NCBI RefSeq assembly: GCF_043290135.1
Contig: NC_134705.1
Span: 100,752,239 to 100,816,238, forward strand
Source of the DNA: Rhipicephalus microplus
Lineage: Eukaryota; Arthropoda; Arachnida; Ixodida; Ixodidae
Length of the DNA: 64,000 nt
Direction of reading: 5' to 3'
The notes below the pieces were generated by a model, which did not search any database, had not been told where the DNA came from, and saw only the letters and a list, made by a program, of their open reading frames with translations. How positions within the stretch are numbered: the first letter of the stretch is position 1; every line of letters starts with the position of its first letter. Shown here in pieces: positions 11,801-22,878 of this stretch. The position numbers were made by a program, and so were the translations under genes.

Positions 11801-13747
11801 CTCGAGATCCGAATTTCCGCAAAATATATATAATACTGGACACTCAGCTTTTGTTGCCACAGGAAGCTTCAAGCCTGCCATCTGAATTGATCCTTCTGAA
11901 AGCAGCCGCTGACGTAACGGAGGCTGCATTATTGCTATAGCTCTTTGGTGTGTGCTTCTATAAGCTGTTGGAGACCTGATGGTAGTCGTTGCGTAAATAT
12001 ATCAAGTGGCAAGCAGCTACGTAACATCAGCTTCAGTAGGTTCATCGACCTAGTCTAGATCGCATATCAGCTTGTGGCAGGATTATACATCCATGGCTGT
12101 AATCTCTGACGGCCTACAATAACAACATCCATCCGCATTATATTGGCGCAGGTCATGAAATTCTTTGCCACGGTGCTTCCGCTCTCGCTCGGTGTCCGAG
12201 GTCGCAGGCGCCAAGGTCTTCAAACAGAGTAACACCAACTGTAACAATCTCTCGGCAATATGCGTCATCGTTCTACGCGTTTCTTTCCTTATTATGAAAC
12301 ACTGTGAGACAGTTGTGAAAATATTTGTAATGCTATATAAATTATAGTATTTATTATGCACAGCTATTAACAGCCGAACATAATCTAAAAAAGAGTTGAT
12401 AATTGAATACAGACGAACTTCTCTGCAAAAATGTCCTTCGTGAGTTAAAAAATGATAAAAATAGTCATCAAGTGATTTTCCTATTGATAGAAGAAATTGC
12501 CTAGATAAGCTGCTGTTTACTTGCCTGCAAACACCGTTGCTGTCATTTTTCGAAAACATTTTGCCAGTTATTCACGCCTTCAATTATACATTCATACTGA
12601 ACTCTAAATGTACCGTCTTGTTCGTATTACACGCGTTACTGAATACATCACAGGTCCAATAATACGAGGGTGCTGCAAATTGGACCCGGGAGAATCGCAA
12701 AGAGTGAGATAACACGTCACATCGCTGTCTGGAAGTGGGTCCTTACCATCGTTTTTCAAAAAGGCACCCATATCTGGTGTAGAGCGAATTATTGGTTTAT
12801 GTAGAGAAGAAAAACGGCACCAAAGAAAAGTCGTGCTTGACATGTTTGTCTCAGTAAATAAGAGCACGGTAACATACGTACGCGGCTTTGAACTTGCACC
12901 ATGCAACAGTATTTTTTCTTGAAGAATGGTTTTGATTGTCTTTTTACCGTCTCTCTAGTTTTAGGTATATTCATTTCATATCGTTATCTCACACATGGTA
13001 AGAATTGCACCACAGGACATACAAATCATGCACGTCTTTGGGGAGGGAGCACTTGATGAAGACCAGTCATGTTGATCGTGAATTTATATTGACTCGGCGC
13101 GTCACTAACAAGAACTTGACAGCTCAGTTGTAAAATAAAGATTAAAAACTTGGTACACCTTGCACTGTAGGCGCAATGCTCAAAAAAGAGTGGAGCATCA
13201 TAGGTATTCAGGTCGCCCAGGCTGCTGTTGCTTAGCTTAGTTTGCAAGCTTTCTGTGATTATCTTAATTTATCTCTTTCGTTTTCTCCTTTTATTTCTTT
13301 TTTATATGTTAATTCTTTGTTCTATGTTGCTTGCCCCTTCAGTTCTCTTCTATCGTTGCTTTCGCTCCTTGTTTTTCTGAAAAGGTACAGAGGACTCGCA
13401 TGAGAGGCACTCAGCTTGCTAGTAGAATCAATAATTGTGAAAAAACTAACACCTTTTTTTTTCAAACTCCCTGTGAATTTTTTTCTCACTATACTATACA
13501 AAGCTATGATCTACAAAACTACGGTAATCTGCAATCCAAAGCTGCGATATGCTCTGCTAGCGAGGTTAATATGCTCCCCTTCGGGTTTTTGGGCAAAGGG
13601 GTGTAAATACCGTTCTCGCGAAGAAATTTCTCCCCCTAGCATTTGTATAATTCTCCATTTATATCCCTCCTCTCCTCTCTCTCTTTCTTTTCAACTCACA
13701 ATTTCACTTTTACGTGTGGCAGCTTGGGCTAGTTGGTATGACATGAC

Positions 13748-13838
13748 GATAGTTATGGCACGAGAACAGAACGACGACGCAGACAAAAAGGACCTTTTTG
13801 TCTCTGCGTCGTCGTTCTGTTTTAGCGCAATAACTATC
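13748..13838. repeat. Foldback (inverted repeat) with 44-bp arms and almost no loop
   Basis: The left arm 13748-13791 and right arm 13793-13838 are inverted copies with a few mismatches and a 2-base indel. The inner 27 bases, from AACAGAACGACGACGCAGA to the centre, pair almost perfectly. Only one base separates the arms. Each arm carries the motif GATAGTTAT...AACAGAACGACGACG...ACAAAAAGG, which I recall as a dispersed motif in arthropod DNA (not checked). Confidence 0.85.
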
Positions 13839-14870
13839 TTCCCTTTTACCCTCTTTTTTAACTCACGCTGTATTTGTGTTAACCATAAGAGTTGTCGCAT
13901 GGTGTGCAGGAGAAATCGGCGTGTGTGTTTTGGGAGAGAATCGCAATATGAAGAAGGCGACGAAGATGAAGAAGAAAAAGATGAGAGCGCGTGCCGGCTT
14001 AGTATGATGCGCTAGTTTTCCATTTAGACGCGGTGCGTGACGTCACAGAAGCTGCAGCCACGTCCACATGTTTTTGTGAGTGACTTCATCGCTCAGCGAC
14101 ATTTTACAAGTGAACAGATCAATTTTTATCCTGGCTTAAACAATGCCGCTTGTAAAATTTATGGGATTTTGGAAGTTTATTGTCGTGGTCGTCATATGTG
14201 AAGTGATACGGCATCGTACATGCAATCGCGCCAGTGAATGGGCTCAGTTCGGCCGAAGAACGCAATAAAATGCACAACCAAAATAATGAAGTTACTCGCA
14301 TGAGTACGCGCACAAATTTCTTAATGGGTGGCATATTTTAGTACTGTTCTGCCCCGTCATGCAGGCCACGCTGTGTTTATAGAAATTACGCAATGCATAG
14401 AATCACCAACAAGCTTTAGAGGTTTGTCTTTTTATTGCGACTCAATGTACAAATAGTACCTGATAAATATAGGGTTAAACAATTGCATATTCAATGTCGC
14501 TCTACGGCTACACTGAAAGCAGTTCAAAATAAGAAAACCAAGTAGCGTGATACAAGCAACAACGAATAAAAACAGTTACGTTCGAGCAACACCCGCCTCT
14601 CTTTGTTGGGCTTTGGAAAGTGTGCCTCTGTGCTATACAAATGCGCGGCATCCGTACACATTTTCTCATGCACTTTTTCAGTACAGCTATCACCAGTGAA
14701 ATCAATTTCAGCCCTGACATTTCAATTTGCAGTCGCAGTAAGGTTAAATAAAGCAAGCTGAAAACAAAAAACTTTTTCGGAGCCCCGCTTTGCTGTAGGA
14801 TTAGAAGTGCAAAAGAAATTTGCGATGAGTGGTACGTTGAAATAATGAACGCAGGACTCGTATGAAATAC

Positions 14871-14948
14871 TCTCAGTTTGGAAGTGGAAATACAAAATGC
14901 GAAGAAGAGTAACAACAACAAGCTCAACAGCTTACACTGCCACAGCAT
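14871..14948 (-). other. Possible signal-peptide exon on the minus strand
   Basis: The minus strand from ATG at 14948 reads MLWQCKLLSLLLLLFFAF followed by CIS, a strong signal-peptide pattern. A GT follows the 26th codon (GTATTT), but it is a weak donor and gives phase 0. That does not fit the exon of gene A at 8889. It could be the lost first exon of gene A or simply a chance hydrophobic run. Confidence 0.25.
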
Positions 14949-16695
14949 GTTTTTTGCTTATATACAGTGATGAGTGCAGAAGCTAATCTTGTATGGTGAC
15001 TTATTTTCAGGTAGGGTTACCACGGAGATCAATTTCGCTACAATTGCCTCAAAGTTAAGAATATTGTATTCCGCGATCTTGTCTGTACAACCCGCTTGCA
15101 TGCACTCTTGTAGCTGAATTTGACTTCCACTTGCTTTTAAATGAAACTCAACTATGTTACAAGACACTGTACTATTTTACTAACATTCAACTCTGTATAT
15201 ACCCGAGAGGTTGTGTAGTAGTGTAATGTTTACGTAACATACGTGAATGTTTTATGGTGGATACACCAGAGAGCTGTCAGAACTCGCCTCCCCTCGAAAT
15301 AAAAAGCGACCGTGCTTCATGACACTACGGACTGCACCCAAGACTCCTGTACTGACTGTAACAAAGTGTTGTAGTGAGAATGGTTCTACCCATAAGAAAA
15401 AAAAGTCAAAAAAGAAGCGAAAAATCACGTGTTAGGTTGAACTTATCCCTTTCTCTAACACCTCCATCAAAGGGCATTAGTCTTCCAGGAGTACCTCCTG
15501 CCGGTTTCGCGTGCACTTCCGCCACGTGCACCAGCGGAAGCGATGCCTGCACACGTGTCATAAAGAGTAAAAAGACTTCTTCCTTCGATGACATTTCCGT
15601 CTTGACACCAGAGGGGCGAACAACTTTACGGGGAACTCAAAAATAGATGGTGCTCTTCGATCTGTCACCGAATATTCTGCTACCGCTATTCTACTCAAAG
15701 AGGTAAGCGGATCTTTATGGAAGCTGCGTTTTTTACGTGCGGTATGAAATGCGTAGCGAAAATTCGGTGCCATATTTTGACAAGCAATGTCTTTAGTCAT
15801 TTATACATATCGCCTTGTTGTAATCCTTCCTTTCTATAGCATCTATAGATGAGGAGTGGTTAGCACGTACAATATTATGCGTACGCGCACAATAAGAAAG
15901 ATGGCATCCTTCTTAAAATCAATGTGATAAATTGGCGCAATTTATTGTCACAAGTAAGAATTGATAGGGAAGCATGTTGATTCGTCTTCAGTGCGAATAG
16001 CGGATGATATTAAATGGAGTGTCAGAAAACAGTTGATCATTGAGCCGGTGTATTCAAAGAAGAAATATAATGCAGCGGCACAACGTGAATTAAGGTATTG
16101 TAACAAACTTGTGCGTTCATCTTTTTTACGCTTAGTGCATATGAATAGCAACAAGCGCCTGTAGAGACAGGCGGCTTTCCAACCATTGTGGGTAGTATGT
16201 TTCCAAAATTCAAGGCTAATAATCTCTTTGATGGAGGACAAATATTTACTCTACTGTCACTTCAAACTGAGGGAGCAGGGGTTCGATACACTGCTGCAAT
16301 GGCAGCATTTTGATGGGAGCGAAGTTCCCAGAACACCCACTTGCTAATATTTCAATGCACGTTAAAAAACACCGCTTGTCGATATGTGCATATTCAGCAC
16401 AAGCCTTCTAATAAAATGTGTAACATAATGGGATTGTATTGCCACTTAGGGCTCCATAAAATAATGATTGATAAAACCCTCATCAAGCTCACGCACGCTT
16501 CCTCGCAGCTGTAATGCGTAGTAGTTCGACCACTTCTAAGAGATGTGCTCAAGTTCAGCGTTCCTTATTGATTGAATACCTCTCCAGTTCATCGTGTGCT
16601 ATGCAAACGCGAAGTGAAAGTGAAACGTTTCCTGGTGTGTCGCTGTGACGCAGAATGTTATTACGTCATTTCCAGCAATCAAAACACGTACGGAA

Positions 16696-16765
16696 ATGAA
16701 ACTTTTATCGACGTTCATAGCAGCCGTACTCCTTTTGAAAATTGGGGCAATTTATTGCGTGATTG
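16696..16765 (+). CDS. Gene B exon 1: signal peptide
   Basis: Seventy bases give 23 codons plus one base. The ATG is followed by Lys-Leu-Leu and a hydrophobic core of about 12 residues, then AIYC before the exon end. The donor GTAAGT is a perfect match to consensus. It is too short to stand out as an open frame and was found by looking for a phase-1 partner of exon 2. Confidence 0.75.
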
Positions 16766-19545
16766 GTAAGTAAAGGCTCCATTAACTTGCATATTTCTTC
16801 GCCTTATAATGCTTTCAGAGCTCTTACAAACCCCGAGGAGGCCGCCAATTAATCGATAAAATTGTCCATATGTGAAATTAGGAAGGCAAGAAATACAGTG
16901 ATTACTTGAGTTTTAAGTTTTTTGAGTATGCATTCTATTCAAGTACCTAAGGCATCGCCCTACCGATATTGTACTGAACGATAATAAGGGGTGATTGAAG
17001 GAATAAAATGTACAGTCTCTTCCTTGTATACAATAAAATAGCTTGATAAGCATTCTAAATATTCTGTTTAGGACTATATTGAGAAACTTTCTTAGGAAAA
17101 TATACTTGGTAAAACAACTTCAATAACCAGTAGGTTATACAAGCTCTCCAAGTTATCCATCGCAGTGGTTCGTATTTTTTTTACATATATTTTCTTACGT
17201 AATGACTTATTCGACCAGACAATCTCGTTGTTAATGGGCATACCATGTAGTCTAAAAAAACTTACAATATGCTTCTGGATATCGCTATAAGTAAACCCAC
17301 TTGTGCATAATGAACGGAAATAACCGAATAATAGCACGTACGTAGGAGACATTTAGGTGTTCAAGCGCAAAAACAACTTTTCACCTTGTTTGCAAAGTAA
17401 AAATATGTATGGATAATACGTTTGTTTCAGCACTTTTATACTTCGCTGTTTGAAAAAAATTTCACTCACGCAAATAATTTTTCTAAATTGTGTTGCTTTT
17501 CATCCAAGTGCTCAACATAGGATAGTTACACGGGGGCCTAATTAGGTTAATATTTGATTTTATAGCTGCTTGCGTGACACGCTACTTCTGACGAGCACAG
17601 CTCATGCTGCAACAGCAAACCAGTTAAACTTTTTCTATTATGCGAGTGTGGCAAAAAAAAGTTGAAATTGCTATCCTTTGTATGTAGTGTGCAGACCAGA
17701 TAACATAACCGGTGCCGGCACCCTCTCTTGCCTTAAAAGAGGACTGTATCGGCTGAACGCTAAGCACGTCGACGCCCATTCTTGAGTCTGCCGAAGAAGT
17801 TTCAGTAAAATTGGATGCTTTAGGATTGCAGGTTGCAGGAAGCTGCACATTGATGACAACAATTAGTTCGATAAACGTAATATAACCTAGTAGTGAAAAA
17901 ATATTGGCATGTACAGTGTAGATATACCCGGCAAGTACAATTCGTCTTATATTACAGGCAAAACGGGCCCGTAAGAGCGTGTGCTGATCTCCGGAGTTAG
18001 TGTAGATTTAAGACAGCCTTCCATGCACTGTGGGACAGAGGAGTTTTTTCGTGGCTCCTGCAGAAAATATTAGAAGTAGCACTTCACAGTTGAAGAGCTG
18101 TCACAGTAGCTCCTTCCTTGTGAAAGCTGACTGTTGTCCCTCAATCAGAAGGAGTTTACAGCAGAAAAATGCTGCGATGAATGGTAGATGTTTAATTCGC
18201 TATCACTTTATGTCGGCGATGGGTTCGTAATACGTGGCATAGCGGTAACACACATCGGCGAGGAAGAGACGACATAATGACCGCTTTAGCTTTTGTCACG
18301 TCATTTCTTTCTCATCCACGTGTGTTAATGCTATGCCAAATATTTCTGCACATAAACAACTATCCCAAATATTGAAAACGTCGCATGTGCTGGGACACTT
18401 TAGGGATATCTGGCTGCATGTGAGTCACTGTGAACATTATGAAACAAAATTGCTGCTTCTAACTTTGAGGAAAATACTCCTAAATCATGAAAGAAAAGAA
18501 AACGATTTATATCACGTGATAACCGGCAAACGTATTGTACATTGGCAGTCCGAAAAAGGCAGTAAAAAAAGCGCATAACAGCCATATGCTAAAAAACGGG
18601 AACACAAACTAACCAATCCTCATAAAATGTACAAATCTTTCCAAGTCTGAGTTCGAATAACGTCCTTGCGGCATAAAACAATTTTAGTTTTGTCATTTTG
18701 AGCGAAAGCTTCGTTTTTGCGAACTTATAGGCGTGTGTAAATTTCACTTGTTCACCTGCTTTTCGCGCGAGTTGAGTTTTTATATAATTTAAGTGAGGCC
18801 TTTACAGTAACCACTTTTACGTTCTCACTGTGTTTAAGTCAATTTCATAACGTACACTGAACTCGGAGCTACTCTTGTATACACACAACAGAAATTTGTT
18901 TCATTAGTATTGTTTTATCGATGACGATGACCGATGACTGCTTTGAGGTATCAAAATATACGTTGCCATTGTTTGTTTATACCATGCCGAATAGGAGGGC
19001 CCCGATGCCATTTCGCAGACCTGGATATTGAGGCTCTCATTTCCAACATGCTGGACAAGATGCCCGAGGAGTGGGCTACACAACCGGATTTCACCCAGAC
19101 GCTGATTCCGGGAGTCGAGATCGGAGGAGCTAACGTTACAGGTCTTCGGCTGCTGCGTCTCTACGGACCAATATTCCCCTACTGCGAAAACGGGACGAGA
19201 ATGATTCAGTTTGACCTGGTAAACCGAGGAGGAGGCATTCAGATTACGTTTCCGTGGCAGTTTGTTTGCCCTGCACATGGTGGTACCATCGGCTTAGCAG
19301 TGGGCTTTACAAGAATCACAGTGCCACTGCGAGTGGACGGCTCGGGTAGCGAAGCCAAGCTCTTTTACGAAGGTCCAGCGACTCCAGTGGCTATCGAAAA
19401 GATTCATCTTAGGCTCACCGGGGCCGGAAAGCCGTTGGAAGATGCCTTCGACTTGATCGGGAAGCTCGCGCCAACCCATCAACGGGAGGAGTGGAATCGG
19501 CTATTTTTCACCACTTTGTACGAGGTTTTCGAGAAGATACTGTAA
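16696..19545 (+). CDS. Gene B: intact secreted three-cysteine family protein (206 residues, two exons)
   Basis: The predicted product enters the secretory path. Exon 1 (16696-16765) encodes a clear signal peptide starting MKLLSTFIAAVLLL and ends in phase 1 at a consensus G|GTAAGT donor. Exon 2 (18995-19545) follows an ATAG acceptor in the matching phase and ends at TAA. The mature part shows C1 in RCHFADLD, C2 in PYCENGT next to a glycosylation site N-G-T, and C3 in PWQFVC. Then come EGPATPV and an amphipathic C-terminal tail ending YEVFEKIL. The joined length of 621 bases is a whole number of codons. Genes A, C and D share this layout, but B has no intron in the mature region. A TULIP or group 7 allergen-like lipid-binding fold is possible and unproven. 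Which ligand it binds, if any, cannot be read here. Confidence 0.8.
16766..18994 (+). other. Intron of gene B
   Basis: The 2.2-kb intron starts GTAAGT and ends CCGAATAG after a T-rich tract (TTGTTTGTTTAT). I see no transposon or coding remnant in it. Confidence 0.65.
18995..19545 (+). CDS. Gene B exon 2: whole mature domain
   Basis: The exon supplies GA to complete the phase-1 glycine codon, then runs open for 182 codons to TAA at 19543-19545. It contains all three family cysteines, the N-G-T sequon, FDLVNRG, the PW-x-x-x-C box and the C-terminal helix. Genes C and D split this same region by introns at two different points. Confidence 0.85.
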
Positions 19546-22500
19546 TGAAAGTTACCTTCAATGATTGTTCGCAAAGAGAAACAGGTTGGAACTGGCCTGC
19601 TCTTTGAATGTGAATATATAATACGCAAGAATGGCCACGAGAGGAAAACAAAATTTGCAGTTCTATGTGCTTTTATGTTCTATGTGCAGTTCTATGTTCT
19701 ATGTGCAGTTCTCAATGCATTTAAATATCTAATTATGAATACTAAAAGAAAACGCCAGAATATCAAATTCATTTTGTTCTAACAAGGGCAGAGTGGTCTA
19801 TCTACTTAATTTCTACTTTATATATTTCACAATATTCCCAGTGATTATTCGAAATTAACACTTATGCAGTAGCACAGATTTCTTCGTCCCGAACCTAGAC
19901 AGTATTTTGGAAATAAAAAGAGCAAACAATCTTATTAGGGCTATTTAAAGCTTCATTTTGAGCAGTCAATATTTCATCACTACCAAGAAAAAGGAGAATT
20001 TACCTAGCATAGTTTCGCAGATACCCGAAGAAGAATGAGAAATAAAAAATTATGTCAGAGCAGTGCCACAGCGCGTCATTCTAAAATTAAAAACGTGGGT
20101 TCAGTGTACATGACGTGTTTTTTGTTGGTATTGCTTCAAATATAGGCCACTTTAATGACCTTCAATTTGAGTGGGGTAGTCTGCGGAGGACGTTTTACTG
20201 AAAAAATAACGCAAAGAGCAAGGTTCAAGTGCTGATGCATTTTAACCATCGACTCCCTCCACGGAATACTGCGCATTTGAGGAAACTAATGCATTGCCCT
20301 ATGTACCAAACAAAGCACTAAGTCAATGTAGAACTTAAACTTGCCTCCTCGGTGCTAGTTTTCCTTCACCATTTATATATCTCTTGCGGTGTCATCGCAC
20401 CTCTTCAGGCTTCATCCATTCCCATTTGGCATCATGTGTGCTTCACTTTTCAATGTTGTTTCTAATCAATCCATTTAACGTAATATTTTGGTCATTCAAT
20501 CATTTATTACCAGGCCTCTTAGTGTATGAACAAAAATTCAACTTGCTAGGTAGTATATCATTATGCTTTTGCTGTTTTTACTAACAAACTAATGATTTAC
20601 GAAACGAAATAGCTCATGATTCTATGCGCCTATACAGAAAAAATATATAATTTCAACAATTCTACTGTTCAGTGTACCAATGTGCTGTATTTGAAGCTTC
20701 ATACTGTATCATGGCTTTAGCAATAACGTGTATGCCTAAGCAATTACATAGGTATATTTGTCTGAAGCTGCAGAACGACTCTCTTTAAATATTGTCGAGT
20801 TGCAGAATCGTAAGAAATATTTAAATACATGAAATGTATCATTTTTTTTCATACAAAAAGATCATAACATCGTCTGATATTCAATGATGCATTGGAAAAT
20901 TATGGTGGAAATTTGAATTTCTATTTGCGAAGGACGCCTAATGTTTGTTCATACAATCCAGAGGGAACAGAAGCACCAATAAACCTTTTAACACTCTACT
21001 ATATTCATACGATGCTTATGTACTTCCAATTTTCAACCCGTCACATACGCTAGTACAGTGTACTACCCTAATTATGCCTGCTGTGACTGGATATAAGTTT
21101 CGTTGTGGGCGCAGCATCTTTAATGCGTAAGATTTTGCTTGCGATTATATGTCAAACACATAAACGCACAATCACAGTGGCCTTTAAGATATATGAGATA
21201 GACTATGGCGCTGGGAATTTCATAAAAGTAGGTGTTATGTGCTAAGGCAGTTACACCGAAGACGTATAGGTGCTGCTCTTTATTTAGGTCTAGTTATGGG
21301 ATGACGAAATAGCACAGCCGATCATGCTATAAATAAAAACTTCAGAGCACGAAAACTGGGCACTGCGTTAACAAAAGTCGCAAGAGACACTTTCACTATA
21401 GCTCTCACTTTTTGGCCGCCTGATATTTCACATGGTTTCTTTGGATAATATAGCTTTTAGAAACATTGAAAGCACATACAAGTTTCAGCGACAAAAAAAA
21501 ACACGTATTAAGATGAAGGGACACGACCTGCACATGATCTGACTAGAAATTACAATGCCCAACCACTAAGGTTATTTCACTTTTTTTTCAAGCTCTAAGT
21601 GTGTTCAAGTGTACATTGCCGGCTGGGCTCTACTGGCAAACATTCACAGAGACACGATTGTGCTTATTGTATTACCGCTATCCATAAATGCCTAATTAAC
21701 AACGTCATAATTTCAATGAAGTACAAGTAACTTTTCTTTCTCATTTTTTATCTGTATAATTGCGCTGCTCTCTAACAGTGAGTCCCCTTGAAGTTGCGTC
21801 ATCTACTAACCCAGTTGCGAAGGTCAGAAGTATATTTTCGTTCCAGACGCTCTGACAAAATATCGCACATCGTATCGCGTTTCAAGAACTCATTCTGATA
21901 CCAAGAGTAGGCAGTCCGCACTAACTCTGATACAAGAAACCAAGACAGACCCTGCCTTTTTTCTTGAATTTCGTCCCCCGGAAAAACCATACTTGAATCA
22001 CATATACTCTGAGGAGCAGCCGCAAGACTGCTGCAGTGGCACCTATAGTGGAAGAGACAAGGTATGTGCGTGCTTTTCTTGATAAATACTTATTCTGTGC
22101 ATACTAACAGACGTCGAATCATCGCTGAATATACTGTCTAGAATCATTTGCGATGAGTTAAGGAGTTCACGCTCAACCTCTAGTGAAGGGTATGTGCCCA
22201 TAGAAGCCTAGAGAGCTTATAAGCCAAAGCACAGGTTCCAGTTACGTGTTTTGCGCACAAGTCATCAAGGTGACACGGAGAACATGCTTTGAAAACTGTT
22301 GTGGAGCCCGAGTAAGTTCAGGTCTCACAATTTCATTTCCCCCTTGTGTTGTCGAAATCTCACGTGTTCTTTTGTACCACGTTTGCAATGTATAACAATA
22401 GAAGCTTAAGCGAATTGGTATCCGTTCATCCTGGTTGACAGCCCACATCAACTGACGACGAAGAAAAAGAACACAGACAGACGCAACGTGTTCTCTAAGT

Positions 22501-22779
22501 GGCTATATATATATAGATTATTCGATTTAGACCCACCATTACCTCTGTCTCAAATCGCATCTGATAGCCTGCATCGATCGGTGCTCATATATACTCCTTT
22601 TTTTGAATTTTCGCTTTTGTTTCTATATAATTTTTTTCATTCCACAATTAGGTTGTGTTTGAAAGACCATAAGCCTTTTACTTAACATCCTGTCGCCCGG
22701 TTCTTCACCGATCCTCTTTGTGGGTGTGCGCCAGAGAAACAAGGATCATCATGATCAGTAGCTCCCGCTCACGAAAGAC

Positions 22780-22782
<3 letters not shown>
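19546..22782. other. Spacer between gene B and the RTE element
   Basis: There is no recognised gene. Just after gene B a short direct repeat (GTTCTATGTGCAGTTCTATG region, 19675-19720) is present. The first AATAAA that could serve gene B is at 19912-19917, some 370 bases after its stop. Confidence 0.5.

Positions 22783-22830
<48 letters not shown>
22783..22830. repeat. (TA)24 microsatellite on the left side of the RTE element
   Basis: A pure TA run of 48 bases. An equal run lies at the other end of the RTE element. Confidence 0.95.
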
Positions 22831-22832
<2 letters not shown>

Positions 22833-22839
22833 TTACATC

Positions 22840-22878
22840 TCTAGCTCCTCGAATAGCTGTACTATTCGAGGAGCTAGA
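22840..22878. repeat. Perfect 17-bp foldback at the 5' end of the RTE element
   Basis: Bases 22840-22856 (TCTAGCTCCTCGAATAG) are the exact reverse complement of 22862-22878, with a 5-base loop CTGTA. The right arm is the first coding sequence of the truncated RTE endonuclease, and the left arm is its inverted copy. This looks like a template switch at the end of reverse transcription. Confidence 0.9.

Larger units (their letters stand above)
8890..16695. other. Spacer between genes A and B without a recognised gene
   Basis: Nearly 8 kb of AT-rich DNA. Apart from the foldback at 13748-13838 and a possible signal-peptide frame at 14871-14948, I see only short random open frames. CACGTGACC occurs three times within 10505-10552, a small local repeat. 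Confidence 0.5.

Noticed and set aside
14119..14334. Minus-strand frame starting MPPIKKFVRVLMRVTSLFWL as a secreted protein
   Set aside because: The hydrophobic part is weak, no donor follows in the right phase and the rest matches nothing.
15374..15646. Plus-strand frame with a CTSATCTSGSDAC string as a cysteine-rich peptide
   Set aside because: No signal peptide, a simple Lys-rich start, and no splice or family support.
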